64,000 bases of DNA, taken from positions 25,694,523-25,758,522 of the forward strand of contig OY726578.1 in NCBI GenBank assembly GCA_963383645.1, in the 5' to 3' direction. The notes under the pieces were generated by a model that did no database searches, had not been told where the DNA came from, and worked only from the letters and a program-made list of their open reading frames with translations. This DNA comes from Muscardinus avellanarius (taxonomy: Eukaryota; Chordata; Mammalia; Rodentia; Gliridae). A program made the position numbers and the translations under genes. Shown one piece after another: positions 44,290 through 55,759 of the stretch; position 1 is the stretch's first letter; each line of letters opens with the position of its first letter.

Positions 44290-44778
44290 TTCTTGGTGCT
44301 GGGGATTGAATCCAGGGCATTCTACCTCTGAGCTGCACCCCTAGCCCTATTTTATTTTATTTTGAAACAGGGTCAGCCGGGCGTGGTGGCGCACGCTTGT
44401 AATCCCCGTGCTTGGGAGGCGGAGACAGGAGGATCGTCCAGGTTCGAAGCCAGCCGCGCCTGGCTTAAGAGACCCTGTTTCAAAAATATAAAATAGGTCT
44501 GGGAGTGTAGCCCGGAGGTAGAAGGGCTTCCAGGAACCCCAGTACCACCAAAAAAAAAAAAAAAGAAGAAAGAAACAGGGTCTCACTAAGTTGCTGGGGC
44601 TGGCTTCGAATTTGTAATCCCCCGTCTCTAACTCCCATGTCCTAGAATTACGGGCGTGTGCCACCATGCCTGGCTGTTAGGACATTTCTTTTTTCTTTTT
44701 TTTAATGGTGGTGCTGGATTGAACCCAGGGACATTCTACCTCCAGACCTATTTTATTTTTATTCTATCTTTTTATCTT

Positions 44779-44809
<31 letters not shown>

Positions 44810-45125
44810 TTTTGAGGGTCTGGGGATGGAACCCAGGGGCATTCGACCTCTGAGCTACACCCCCTGCCTTATATTTTATTCTTTATTTTGAAGCGGGTTC
44901 TTACTGAGTTGCAAAGGGCCTCACTAAGTAGCTGAGGCTGTCTGTGAACCGCGATCCTCCTGTCTCAGCCTCCCGAATGCTGAGACTACAAGCGTGAGCC
45001 TCCACACCTGGCTTGGCTTCTTATTTTGAAACTATCTCACTAGGTTTCTGGTCTTAAGCCTCGATCCTCCTGTCCCAGCCTCCCAAGTGCTGGGATTACA
45101 AGTGTACACCACCACGCCCGGCACG
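44290..45125 (-). mobile_element. Minus-strand SINE cluster split by a nested plus-strand SINE
   Basis: Reversed ID half and linker (44,295-44,374), a nested plus-strand SINE (44,375-44,571), reversed B1 remainder (44,583-44,672), further reversed copies at 44,700-44,745 and 44,815-45,015, and a B1 half ending ~45,122. (TTTA)n at 44,777-44,811. Confidence 0.87.
44375..44571 (+). mobile_element. Nested subfamily-B SINE with 11-bp target-site duplication
   Basis: Complete plus-strand dimer flanked by GAAACAGGGTC at 44,364-44,374 and 44,572-44,582, i.e. inserted at the linker of the older minus-strand SINE. Confidence 0.92.
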
Positions 45126-46257
45126 GGAAGGGACTTTAAGTGGGGGTGAAGGGGACCTGGTAGGAAGGGTTAGGACACAGAGGTCAGAGACAGGGAAGAA
45201 CTGGGCGCCTGAGCGGGGTGCGGGCTTGCGTGCACACCATGGGACAGGCGTGACTGGGGGCCTCCCCCGTGTGACACCCTCTCCCCAGCAGACAGTGCTC
45301 CTCCTCCCCTGAGGCTGAGGCTCAGGAATCAGCGCTGTTCCCAACATGACATTTCTGGGACACCTTTGCTTTTCAACATTCAGAGATTTTCTGTCCCATG
45401 GAGGACCGCGTGACGTTGTTATCAGCCCTGATAACTGACAGCCTCTCCCCAGACGCCACGTGACACGGCCTTGTGCCACGAGGGAAGTGAACCCACATCT
45501 CCCTGGCTCCCACTAGGTGTTCTGAGTGGACCCGGTTTGCAGAAAAGGAACGATGTAGCTCCTGTCTCGTGAGTGTCTGCGGGAGGGCGGGAGGCAGAAG
45601 GAATTGTGGGAGGTGGGAGCGGGGGCCACCAGGGAAATGGTCCCTGTCCCTTGCCTGCATCCTAAGGTGGGTCGGGGCAGAGTGCCTGCAGCCAGCCTGC
45701 CTCGGGAGCCCTGGGACAGTGGACAGTGGAGGGGCTGGCATAAGAAGGGACCCAAGGGGGTTTGAAGACAGAGCCAAGGAAGAGGCTTGGAGGCAGGGAA
45801 CCCACCCTGGGAAGCCTCTTTCAATACCCCTGGGGGGCAGCGTTAAGGGTCAGGGGTCACGTACATGGCCAAAGACACCAAACCGGAAACCTCGTGGCCC
45901 GGAAATTGACCCCACTCCTTCATCAGGCTTTATCCCTCAAACAAGATGGCTTGGGCCCCTATGGTCGGATTCTCCACAAACTGTCTAGACCTGGTCGGCT
46001 GGGACATCACCCACACACCCGACCGCCAGTCTCAGGAAGGTCTGCGACTCTGACCCAGTGTTGATGGTACAACCAGAGAGGCATTAGGGTCCCCAACTCG
46101 GCGTGAGCCAGCCCCGGCTGCAAGGGCCAGCAAGCTACAGCCCGGGGATATGGACTGCACGGGCAAGCGCCCACGGCCCCAGGCGAGTCTGCGCCATGCA
46201 TGGCACCCGCTGGGCAGGCGGCTCCGGGTCACGGGAGCCCGAGTCCAGGCTGACCTG
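45126..46257. other. Single-copy intron island
   Basis: About 1.1 kb without SINEs. It contains a perfect 8-bp inverted repeat of GATA motifs, GTTATCAG-CC-CTGATAAC, at 45,418-45,435. No exon seen. Confidence 0.55.
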
Positions 46258-46768
46258 GCCAGGCGTGGTGGCAGTGCCTGGAATCTCAGTGCCTGGGAGG
46301 CCGAGATAAGTTGGGGCCAGCACAAACTAGTTTAGTGAGACCCCAATTTATTTTTTTATTTACGTATTTATATTTTGTGGTACTGGGATGAACCTCTCAG
46401 GCACTGTACCTCCGAGCTATACCCCAGCCCTAATTTTTAGTCTTTTTTAAAATTTTTGGAACAGGGACTCACTGAGTTGTAAAGGGCTATCCACAAACCG
46501 CGATCTTCCAGTCTCAGCCTCCCGAAAGCTGGGATTACAAGTGTACGCCACAATGCCCAGCTGAAAGCCTACTTTAAAATTAAAAAATGTGCCGGGCGTG
46601 GTGGGCACGCTTGTAATCCCCGCGCTTGGGAGGCGGAGACAGGAAGATCGCGCTGGTTCGGAGCCAGCCTTGCTGGCTTAAGAGACCCTGTTTCCAAATA
46701 AAAAAATATAAAATAGGTCTGGGAGTGTAGCCCAGAGATAGAAGGGCTTCCAGGAACCCCAGTACCAC

Positions 46769-46799
<31 letters not shown>

Positions 46800-47475
46800 C
46801 GTGGCGGCTTAAAATCTGTAACCCCAGGACTGTAATCTCTGTATTTGGGAGACTAAGACAGGAGGACCACAGGTTCGAAGACAGCCTCAGAAAGTAGTGA
46901 AACTCTCTGCAATTTAGTGAGACCCTGCTTCACACACACAAAAAAATTTAATAAGGCCGGGTATGGTGGTGCACGCTTGTAATCCCAGTGTTTGGGAGGC
47001 TAAGACAAGAGGATTACACAGGTTCAAAGCCAGTCTTGGCTACTTAGTGAGGATCTCAGCAACTTAGTGAGACCCTGTTTCCAAAGTATAAAATAAGTTT
47101 GAGAGTATAGCTCAGAGGTAGAAAAGCCCCTGGGTTCCACCTCCAGTACCACACACAGAAAAAAAGTAAATAAAATAGGGCTGAGGGTATAGCTCAGTGG
47201 TAGAATGCCCCTGGGTTCAATTAAAAAACAAGAAGCCTGCCAGGTGTGGTGGCACACGCTTGTAATCCCCGAGCCTGGGAGGATGAGACAGGAGGATGGC
47301 GCAGGTTCGCAGCCAGACTCAACTGGCTTAAGATATCCTGTTTCCAAATAAAAAATATATAAAATAGGTTTGGGAGTGTAACCCGGAGGTAGAAGGCCCC
47401 TGGGTTCCATCCCCAGTACCACCAAAAAAAACCCAAAAACAAAACAAAACAAAAAAAGCCTGAGATGTAGTTCAG
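46258..47475. mobile_element. Dense SINE cluster
   Basis: Plus-strand B1 remnant (46,258-46,345), minus-strand dimer (46,375-46,563), and plus-strand copies at ~46,590-46,794, ~46,797-46,950, ~46,955-47,160 and ~47,235-47,430 with extra ID halves at ~47,180 and ~47,458. Confidence 0.85.
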
Positions 47476-47834
47476 GGGAAGGTGGCCCTGGGTGTGTGTC
47501 TGTCTCTCTCTCAGGAAGCCTCGCTTGAGAGCTTGCTCCATGCCGGCTGCAGTGTGGCTTCTACAGACTGCAGCCCTGCAGGGATCTCTGTGAGCAGAGC
47601 GGAATTTGCTTCTGGCAGTCACCGGGGACAGAGTTGTGGAGCGCCCCCTGGCCAACGGGCAGGGAAAGCTCATGCTATTCCATGACAGTGGTGTCCCGAG
47701 CAAAACCAGCAGGTCCGCCAGGAGCTGCTGTTCCAGCCACACTGAGAACTGCCCACCTCTGCTGCACACAGCACACTGTCCTCAGGAGCCCCGAGTGGTG
47801 GCAGGGCCTGGGGGGAGGCACCTGCGACACCGGT
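47476..47834. other. Single-copy intron DNA
   Basis: Unique ~360 bp between SINE clusters; nothing recognised. Confidence 0.5.
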
Positions 47835-48090
47835 GTCGGGGTGTGATGGAGCATGCCTGGGGTCCTTGGGAGGCTGGTTCAAGGCCAGCCTCAGCAACTT
47901 AGTCAGACCCTATTTCCAAATAAAAAATTAAATAGGGTTGCAGATATAGCTCAGAGATCAACACCCTGACTTCAATCCTCAGCACCACAGCATATAAACA
48001 AGGCCCCATTGTCGGCCGCTAAGCTGCACTTCGCCCTCTGATGTAGGAGGGCCTTGGGGCACCCAGGGGCCTTGCCCCAGGGGTCCTTGG

Positions 48091-48152
<62 letters not shown>

Positions 48153-48780
48153 ACTGGGGTTTGAACCAGGGGTGTTCTACCACTAAGCTCTACCCCAGTC
48201 TTTTTTTTTTTTTGAACTAGGGATTGAACCCAGGGATATTCTACCTCTGAGCCGCATCCCCAACCTATTTTTTAAATTTTATTTTGAATGTAGTCTTGCT
48301 AAGTTGCTGAAGGTCACCCTGAATCGCTAAGGCCGAAGCCACACGTGATGGAACACACTTGTAATCCCAGTACTTGGGAGGCTGAAACAGGAGGATCACA
48401 GTTCTGAGGACAGCCTCAGCAAGTGGTGAGACTCATTAACCTAGTAAGACCTTGTTTCAAAATAAAAACAAGCCGGGTGTGGTGGGTTACCCTTGTAATC
48501 CCAGTACTTGAGAGGCTGAGACAGGAAGATTACGAGTTCACAGACAACCTCAGCTACTTAGTGAGGCCCTAGCAACTTAGTGAGACCCTGTTTCAAAACT
48601 AAAGACTAAAAAATAGGGCTGGGGGTGTAGCTCAAAGGTAGAATGCCCCTGGGTTCTATCCCCAGTAATGCAAAATAAATACATAAATAAATACTAAAAA
48701 AAACACAATTGCTAAGGCTGGCCTGCAACCCGCGGTTATCCTGTCTCAGCCTCCCAAGTGCTGGGATTCCAGGCGTGCCT
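47835..48780. mobile_element. SINE cluster around a TG microsatellite
   Basis: Plus-strand remnant (47,840-47,990), (GT)n at 48,093-48,149 followed by reversed ID halves (48,150-48,270), plus-strand dimers (48,340-48,470 and 48,472-48,680), and a reversed B1 end to ~48,778. Confidence 0.85.
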
Positions 48781-49126
48781 GTGGTGTCTGAATCCCCAGC
48801 TGCACACTCTTGACAGGAGGCAGAGGAGCCGCATTCTGGTCTCCAGTGGGAAGCTGGGCGGAGCTGGCCTTGCCCGCCGCGGTCCCAGCTGCCCTCTGGT
48901 GGCCCCAGGCTGGGCAGGAGCTGTGGACAGGGCCAGTGCAGGATGGGGGGAAGGGGCGAGGGGCTTTATGGGTGAGCACAGGCATCTGCCAACTCAGGCC
49001 ACATCTTCCACTGAAATAGGCTGCGAAGGGAGCCCCGGACCTGTGACCCCATGTCTTCCGAATTCTGGGGCTCCTACAGAACAGCCTAAGACCTCGGCTT
49101 GGTTTTTCCATCCTCCCTCCCTCCCT
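48781..49126. other. Single-copy intron DNA
   Basis: Unique sequence before a CTTC repeat; no gene supported. Confidence 0.5.
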
Positions 49127-49738
49127 TCTCCTTCCTTCCTTCCTTCCTTCCTTCCTTCCTTCCTTCCTTCCTTCCTTCCTTCCTTCCTTGTGTGTCTGTG
49201 GCCCTGGGGATGGAAACCAGGGGCATTCTATCTCCGAGCTATACCCCAGCCCTATTTTTATTTTGAAACAGGGTCTCACTGAGTTGCGGAGGGCCTCGCT
49301 AAGTAGCTGAGGCTGTCCCCAAACTGTGATCCTCCAGTCTCAGCCTCCCGAATGCTGGGATTACAAGTGTGTGCCACCACGCCCGGCTCCCAATTTTTTA
49401 TACTTTTTTTTTTTTTGGTGGTACTGGGGTTCCTGAAAACCCTTCTACCCCCGGGCTATACTCCCAGACCTATTTTTTTTATATTTTTATTTGGAAACTG
49501 GGTCTCTTAAAACCAGCGCGGCTGGCTTCAAACCTGAGCGACCCTCCTGTCTCCGCCTCCCAAACACAGGGATTACAAGCGTGCGCCACCACACCTGGCT
49601 TTTGTACTTCATTTTGAAACAGGGTCTCACTAAGTTGCAAAGGGCCTCACTAAGGAACTGAGGCTGTCTGCGAACCTGGATCCTCCAGTCTCAGCCTCCC
49701 AAATGCTGGGATTACAAGTGTGCATCACCACGCCCAGC
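49127..49738 (-). mobile_element. CTTC repeat and minus-strand SINEs
   Basis: (CTTC)n at 49,127-49,188, reversed dimer (49,200-49,388), subfamily-B reversed copy (49,410-49,600) and a B1 half with linker (49,605-49,738). Confidence 0.87.
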
Positions 49739-49850
49739 TTTATCCTGGTCTTATCAGAAGCTCACGGCAAAGGAAACAGCCAGCTTGTGCTGAGGTGGGG
49801 AAACAGCCAGCTCTGGCTAGGCGCCCAGGGCTCTGCATAGCTCCTGGCTC
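49739..49850. repeat. Local duplication, copy 1 (shorter)
   Basis: TGGTCTTATCAGAAGCTC at 49,746 and GGTGGGGAAACAGCCAGCTC with GCGCCCAGGGCTCTGCATAG recur at 50,639 and 50,826-50,885. The offset shifts from 893 to 1,034 and then 1,047, so copy 1 lacks ~141 and 13 bases present in copy 2. Confidence 0.9.
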
Positions 49851-49864
49851 ATTTTGTTTTAAAA

Positions 49865-50632
49865 CAAGGCCTTGTGCCGGGCGTGGTGGCCACGCTTGTC
49901 ATCCCCGCACTAGGGAGGCGGAGACAGGAGGATGGCACAGGTTCGAAGCCAGCCTCAGCTACTGAGTGAGGCTTTCAGCAACTTAGTGAGACCCTGTTTC
50001 CAAATAAAGTATAAAATAGGTCTGGGAGTATAGCCTGGAGGTAGAAAGCCTCTGGGTTCCACCCCAGTACCACCAAAAAAAAAAAAAAAAGATAATAATA
50101 AATAAATAAATAAAACAAGGCCTTGATAAGTTGCTAAGGCTGACCTTGAACCTGTGTTCTTTCTGTCTCAGCCTCCTGAGTACTGGGATTATAGGTGTGC
50201 CCCAGCATACCTATCTTGTCACGGTCTTTTTTTTTCTTTTCAGTACTGGGGATAGAACCCGGGAGCACTCTAACTCTGAGCTACATCCTCAGCCCTATAT
50301 TTTATTCTTTATTTTGAAAAAGTCGCAAAGGGCCTCACTAAATAGCTGAGGCTGTCCTCAAACCGCAATCCTCCAGTCTCAGCTTCCCGAATGCTGGGAT
50401 TACAAGCGTGCGCCACCACGCCCGGCACTATTTTCTTTTTTAACTGGGGATTGAACCCAGGGGTTTTCTACCTCTGAGCTACACCCCAGCTCTTTTTATT
50501 TTTCTATTTTTTTGTTTTGAAACAGGGTCTCACTAGGTTGCTAAGAGTCGTCCTGCTGTCCTCAAACCTATAATCCTCCTGTCTCAGCCTCCCAAATGCT
50601 GAGATTACAAGTGTGCATCACCACGCCCAGCT
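49865..50632. mobile_element. SINE cluster inside the local duplication
   Basis: Plus-strand subfamily-B-like copy (49,877-50,080, poly-A), then minus-strand copies at 50,115-50,215, 50,235-50,428 and 50,440-50,632. Confidence 0.85.
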
Positions 50633-50898
50633 TTAGCCTGGTCTTATCAGAAGCTCCCGGGAAAGGAAAAGCAATTCTCACTCAACACTGCACTGCTGGG
50701 AGCATCTCTGGACTCTTGTAGCCCATCTGGTACCCTGCAGCTCTGCCCCAAGAGCCCCCCACTCTCCATGCGTGGCCCCTCCTGCAGAGTGGGCTGACCC
50801 CCAGCTCTGCCCCTCCCCTTGCACCGAGGTGGGGAAACAGCCAGCTCTGGCGGGCCTGGGGTGCTAGGCGCCCAGGGCTCTGCATAGCTCCTGGCTTC
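50633..50898. repeat. Local duplication, copy 2 (longer)
   Basis: Second copy of the 49.74-kb segment, immediately preceded by a B1 end with the same CATCACCACGCCCAGCTTTA junction. The shared SINE junction means the duplicated unit included the flanking SINE. Confidence 0.9.
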
Positions 50899-51720
50899 TC
50901 CTGGAGGCTGGGACGCCACTGCTCTCGCCCCCTCCCCCTGCCTTTCTCTTGGGGTAAAATGAACTCATCCTGAGTCCTTGTGCAGCACCAACAGGGATAG
51001 ACTGCAGCCCCACCCTCTGGGGGCTGCGAGATGCAAAGGGCTTCCGGCAGTAAAGAGGCCCAGGGGCCACTCTGGAGGGGATGCCAGAGTGATGCAGGGG
51101 ACCAGGCAGCCCAGATGTGGCAGGAGGCGAGGACACCAGCTCTGAGTTAGCAGGCCTAAGGGCTTGGTGGAGTTCACGCAGGAGGGCCCTGGTCGTCAGG
51201 TTGTCCTATTTAAGGGTAACTCAGCCAGGAAGTGTGTGTAGACGCTGAGTTGGTTGTGCCCAGCCATGTTCTGGGGGCTGGTGGACTCCAAATGAGACTG
51301 GGTGTGGAATGAGAGGACAGCAAGGAGCAGGCACCCCGGACGGGAAGGGGCAAGGCCAGCGGCAAAGTGCACCCTTCAGGTTCCCCACACCTGAGCCACC
51401 TGCTCAAGGAACTGGCTGGACACGGACCCAGCTGGTCAAGAGGGCTCTGACCGTCCCTGGTGTCCAGCACTGCCTCAGGTCCAAAGATAGAGCAGGCACA
51501 GGACAAGCTGCACCTGCTCCGGATGGACCGGATCTCTGCCCACGCCTGGGCCCTGGAGAGAGGCAGCCGGGCTCCAGTCACTGAAGAGCCGGAGCATCCC
51601 AGGAGCCTCTGCTGGGTCCGGGAGAGGCTCTCCAGACAGGCGCCTGGCTCCACACCCCTACGCTGTGGAGGGTACACAGCCACCGCACGTGGCTAGCCTG
51701 CAACACCGAGAGCCCGCCTG
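50899..51720. other. Single-copy intron DNA
   Basis: Unique ~820 bp; several overlapping open frames but no homology or splice support. Confidence 0.5.
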
Positions 51721-52014
51721 GCAGCCGGGCACACACTTGTCCCAGTACTCGGAAAGGCAAGGCAGAGGACTGCAGAGTAAAGGCCGGCCTCGGCAACTTA
51801 GTGAGACCCTGTTTCCAAATAAAAACTAAAGTCGGCGCATGCCTGTAATCCCAGTACTTGGGAGGCGGAGACAGGAGAATCGCAGGTCGGGGACAGCCTC
51901 AGCAATGTAGCAAGGCTCTTGGTGACGTAGTGAGACCCTGTTGAAAACAAAAAAATTAAAAGGGCATGGTAGTATGGCTCAAAGGTAGAATGTCCCTGAG
52001 TTCAAACCCCAGAA

Positions 52015-52054
<40 letters not shown>

Positions 52055-52380
52055 GAACAAACAACAACAAAAACTAAAAAAAGGGCTGGGTGTATCTCGG
52101 AGGTAGATTGTCTCTCAATTCAATCCCCAGTACCAAGATAAATAAATAAATGCAATTGAAAGCTGGGCGTGGTGGCATACACCTGGCCTGAGATCCCAGT
52201 ACTTGGGAGGCTGAGGCGGGAGGAGGATTGCAGGTCCACCGCCAGCCTCAGCAACCGAGGGACGCCCTCAGCAACTTACAGAACCTCTTTGTAAAAACAA
52301 AACAGGGCTGGGGGTGTACCTCGGAGGTAGAATGCCTCTGAATTCAACCTCCAGTACCCTCCCCCACCCAATTTAAATGG
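51720..52380 (+). mobile_element. Plus-strand SINE cluster with CA tail
   Basis: B1 halves at ~51,725, ~51,832 and ~52,160, and ID halves at ~51,970, ~52,085 and ~52,305. (AC)n at 52,016-52,051 follows the first ID half. Confidence 0.83.
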
Positions 52381-52439
52381 AAAAGCCAGGGATGTCAAGC
52401 CGCCTGCCCAGAGCAGCTCCTCAGCACCGCTAAGCACCG

Positions 52440-53560
52440 CTCAGAGGAGCCGGACTAGTGTCCCACCGAGAGGGCTGCAGAGATGGCGTGGGGCGTGGGG
52501 AGGGGGCCTGGGCCAGGACACCGGGCAGGGACCTCCTGGATCACCTCGAGGCGAGGCGGCAGGGGCGGCGCGGTGTCGAAACATCCCTTGGGCCGGACGG
52601 CGCGCCACCCCAGGAAAGTTCCTCGGCCTCGCCGCCCCTCCAGCCCTTGGAAACTTTCCGCGGCCGCCCCGCCCCGCCCCGCCCGGCTTTGGGGCGCCCT
52701 GGGCGCGCGGGGAGGACCCCGCTGCGGAGCTGGGTGGCACCGGCCGAGGTGCGCGGCGCGGGGCAGCTCGCCCGGGTCCAGCAGGGCCCGCAGCCGCGCA
52801 CAAAGGGAGCCGCCCCCAGACCCGGGGTCTCGGGCGCCGCGCCCAGGGCGAGGCGCGGGTGGGTGGAGTTGTCCTCCGGCGCCCGGACCTTGCCTTCGGA
52901 CAGGGACCGCATCCTCATCCCAGTCCCCGGCCCTGGCCCCAGCCCCCGACCCCGGCCCCAGCCCCCGACCCCGGCCCCAGGCCCCCGTCCCCGCCCAGCC
53001 CCAGGTCCCCGACCCCGGCCGCAGCCCAGCGCCCACCCCGGCCACCGCCGAGCTCACCTGGAGGGCGGCGCAGGCGCGACCCGCCCCGGCCGGTGTCCCC
53101 GCGTCCCTGGGGCCCGGGCCCGACGTCCCCGGGGCTCACTGGAGCGGGCGGGGGCGGACCCTCACCCCAGCCCAGCCTCCCGCCCGCGCGGCCCGTGCGC
53201 AAAGCGGCCCTGGACAGCGCCGCGCCCCCGCCCGCCCAGCCAGCCGCGAATTTCCCCATTGGTCCAGAGCCCCGGCGCGGCCCGGCGATTGGACGGGCGC
53301 GCGGAGGCGCGGCTTCCCATTGGGCCGCCAGGTGTCAGTCCGGCGGAGGACCCGCCCCCTCGCGAAGGGGCCGCGGCCCCAGCACCTGCCTGGACCGCTG
53401 CGGCGGAGGCCGGGGACTCGGGGCTGCCCTCTCCTGGCCTGCTCCCGAGGACGTCCCCCGGCCGTGCGCCCGAGCGGGGACCCGCGGCCCGAGCCCCTTC
53501 CCCGCTCGCGGGCTGCTTGGCCCCGTCCCCGCCCCCAGAGCGCAGGTAGCCCTGAGCACC
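52440..53560. promoter_or_regulatory. ARVCF: CpG-island promoter of ARVCF
   Basis: About 1.1 kb of dense CpG and GC-box sequence. Three CCAAT boxes in minus orientation (ATTGG on plus) lie at 53,258-53,262, 53,288-53,292 and 53,319-53,323, spaced 30 and 31 bases, an NF-Y array. They sit upstream of the candidate exon 1 for minus-strand transcription. SINEs flank the island on both sides. Confidence 0.8.
53058..53200 (-). other. ARVCF: Candidate ARVCF untranslated exon 1
   Basis: On the minus strand the island contains a strong donor, CCTCCAG|GTGAGCTC (exon end 53,058), 60-140 bases downstream of where a start would be expected from the CCAAT array. The 5' end is approximate. It would splice across ~34 kb to the acceptor at 18,808. 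Confidence 0.55.
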
Positions 53561-53589
53561 TGCTGTTCCCTGGGTGCGGCGTGCGGTTC

Positions 53590-53756
53590 TAATTTTTTTT
53601 TTTTTTTGTACTAAGTGTTGAACCTAGGGGCGTTCTGCCTCCGGTCTACACTCTCAGCTCACTAAGGGTCTCACTAAGTCGTTGAGGCTATCTTCGAACC
53701 TGTGGTCCTCCCGTCTCAGCCTCCCAGGTCCGGGGATCACAGACGCCCGGCTTGCA
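53590..53756 (-). mobile_element. Minus-strand SINE at the promoter edge
   Basis: Poly-T, GTACTAAGTGTTGAACCTAG and a reversed B1 half ending GACGCCCGGCT, just upstream of the ARVCF CpG island. Confidence 0.85.
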
Positions 53757-53759
53757 TGC

Positions 53760-55335
53760 AGATCTAATTGTATTCCTCACCCAAACCGGGGCAGGGGGTC
53801 GAGGGAGAACGCTGCAGCTGCCCTCCTCACAGGTGGGATACGCTTGAACCCAGACCCGGAGCTCCTCCTCACTCACCGCACCAGGGTCCCTGCAACAGGG
53901 CGGTGGAGAGGGGCTTCAGGAGCCCCTGCCCCAGCCAGGCCTGGATCTGCAGACCCCCAGGCACGGGGTTGCTCTTTCTCACCCCCTGGAGCCGCCTGCG
54001 ACGACGCTCGCAGCCTGGGGAGGGAGAGTTGTGTTTCTCTCCTCACCCCCCCTTTCTCTGCCTTACCTGGCATGGTGGGGGAACGGACTTTGGCCGTGTC
54101 CTGGGGAGGTATCTTTACCCTGCCAAGGAGAAAGCCCCAGCCTTCTCTCCGCGGTGACATGGGGCACACGTGGGACCACAGCCCTTGGCTTTTTGAGGTG
54201 GAGGGGAGCCAGCAGGGACGCTACCCAGCCGGGCTCCTTTGGGGGGTGCAGGGGACCTGGCTCAGGCGTGGTTCTAAGCCTTTCCGCCGCTGCCCTGGAG
54301 GCGAACAGTTCCTGGTCTCCCTGCACTCGCAGCCAAACTGCCTGCAGACGGTGCTGATGCAGGCGGCAGGCACCAGACACTCCGATGTCATCACCCACGT
54401 GGAGAGTCCAGTGTTCAGCCAACAGTTGCTTGGTCAGAACAAAGAAAGTGAAATGGCCTGGGGCAAGCACTGACCAACCATACCTCCACTAGATCCCCCT
54501 GTGTCCTGGCAGTCGTGGGGAATCAATTTCAGAAGCCCCCCAGAGCCAGGCAGCCCTACCAATCCATCCTTGATGTGAAGGCCATCTGGCACTCAGGCAC
54601 AGACAGGGATGCCGCTCGCAGGGCCCTGCCTGAAACACAGGGGTCCCCGCGAGCCCGGACCTGTGTGTAGCACTGTGGGAGACGTTCTGGGTCCAGTGCT
54701 GTGTGGCTGGGGCAGGGAAACTCCATATAGGAGTAGATTTAATAAGCCTGCCCCAAGGATCTCCCCAGGAATCAGACCCTGGGTCCCCGGGAGCCCTTCT
54801 CTGGCGCTGCCTCCTCCCACTTGCCAAGGGACAGGCCCGGGGCCTGGCCTTGAGAGCCGCCAGCAAGCTCCGCTCCACATCCCCTTAGGCAAAGTCCAGT
54901 GCAGCCGAGGCCCCAAGTCCCAGCCTCCAGAGTCCCAGCCTCCAGCCTCCAGCCTCGGAAGGCACGTCCTTGCCTATGATGCCCTGCAGCAGTTGCAGGC
55001 GCCAGCACCTGCCCTCCTCTGAGCCTCTCTTCCTGGGTGAGGAAGATTTCTCTCTTTCCACCACTATTGGCTCTGTCCTCAGGGAGCTGGGGACATCCAT
55101 GGGTGAGATAAAAGCTCCACAGAGTCCAATGGCTCCCCGGGGCCTCCAGAATAAAATGCTGTCCCAGCTGGAGCTCCTGGTACAGAGGGGGCTCTACCCT
55201 GGACATGAATACATCTGCAGTGGAAAAGGAGCTTGCACCCACCCCAGCCTCCTCCCAGCCTCTTCTGTGCCCCTAGGTCCTGGAAGTGCAATGAACTTCC
55301 ACATCCTGGGAATCATTCTGTGATCAGAGGGCTAG
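53760..55335. other. Single-copy intergenic DNA between ARVCF and TANGO2
   Basis: About 1.6 kb without SINEs, with CCTCC/CAGCCTCCAG direct repeats near 54,915-54,955. A 263-codon frame at 53,682-54,473 starts inside a SINE and is not credible. No gene supported. Confidence 0.5.
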
Positions 55336-55612
55336 GGGTTCAAGGCCTCCCTCAGTAACTTAGTGAGACCCCGGTTTCAAAATAAAAAGGGGTGGGGGTA
55401 GAGTCCCTGGATCCAACACCCAGTGCAAGGGAGGAAAGCAGGACGGAGCTGGGTGTCCCAGTCCTCGGGAGGCCGAGGTAGGAAGGTCACAGACAGGCAG
55501 AGCAAGTAGTGGGACGCCATCCACCTAGCGAGCCCCTGATTCAAAATAAAACTAAAACATGGGGCTGGGGGATAGGTTGGAGGTAAAATTTCCCTGGGCC
55601 CAATCCCCAGTA

Positions 55613-55660
<48 letters not shown>

Positions 55661-55680
55661 ATAAAATAAAATAAAAAAGG
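55336..55680 (+). mobile_element. Degenerate SINEs with CA tail
   Basis: Remnant B1 linkers and an ID half (~55,562-55,612) followed directly by (AC)n at 55,613-55,657. Confidence 0.78.
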
Positions 55681-55759
55681 AAGAGCGAAGTCAGGAAGAC
55701 ACAGGGGCCACTGGCCTAGTGTCCTTCCTGTCTTTGGCCAACAGTTCCTGACTAGTTTT

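Larger units (their letters stand above)
18808..53057 (-). other. ARVCF: ARVCF intron 1 (5' untranslated intron)
   Basis: About 34 kb between the acceptor before the start-codon exon (18,808) and the candidate first-exon donor (53,057). It holds SINE clusters, microsatellites and single-copy islands. No coding exon for ARVCF is seen in it. Additional non-coding exons cannot be excluded. Confidence 0.75.

Noticed and set aside
52458..53614. Frames of 251-369 codons over the ARVCF promoter island
   Set aside because: All frames are open on GC-rich DNA and the peptides are Pro/Arg/Gly low complexity. The promoter interpretation explains the region.
53682..54473. 263-codon plus-strand frame between the two genes
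   Set aside because: Its start and first residues are reversed SINE sequence (LSLPGPGITDAR type), a common artefact.
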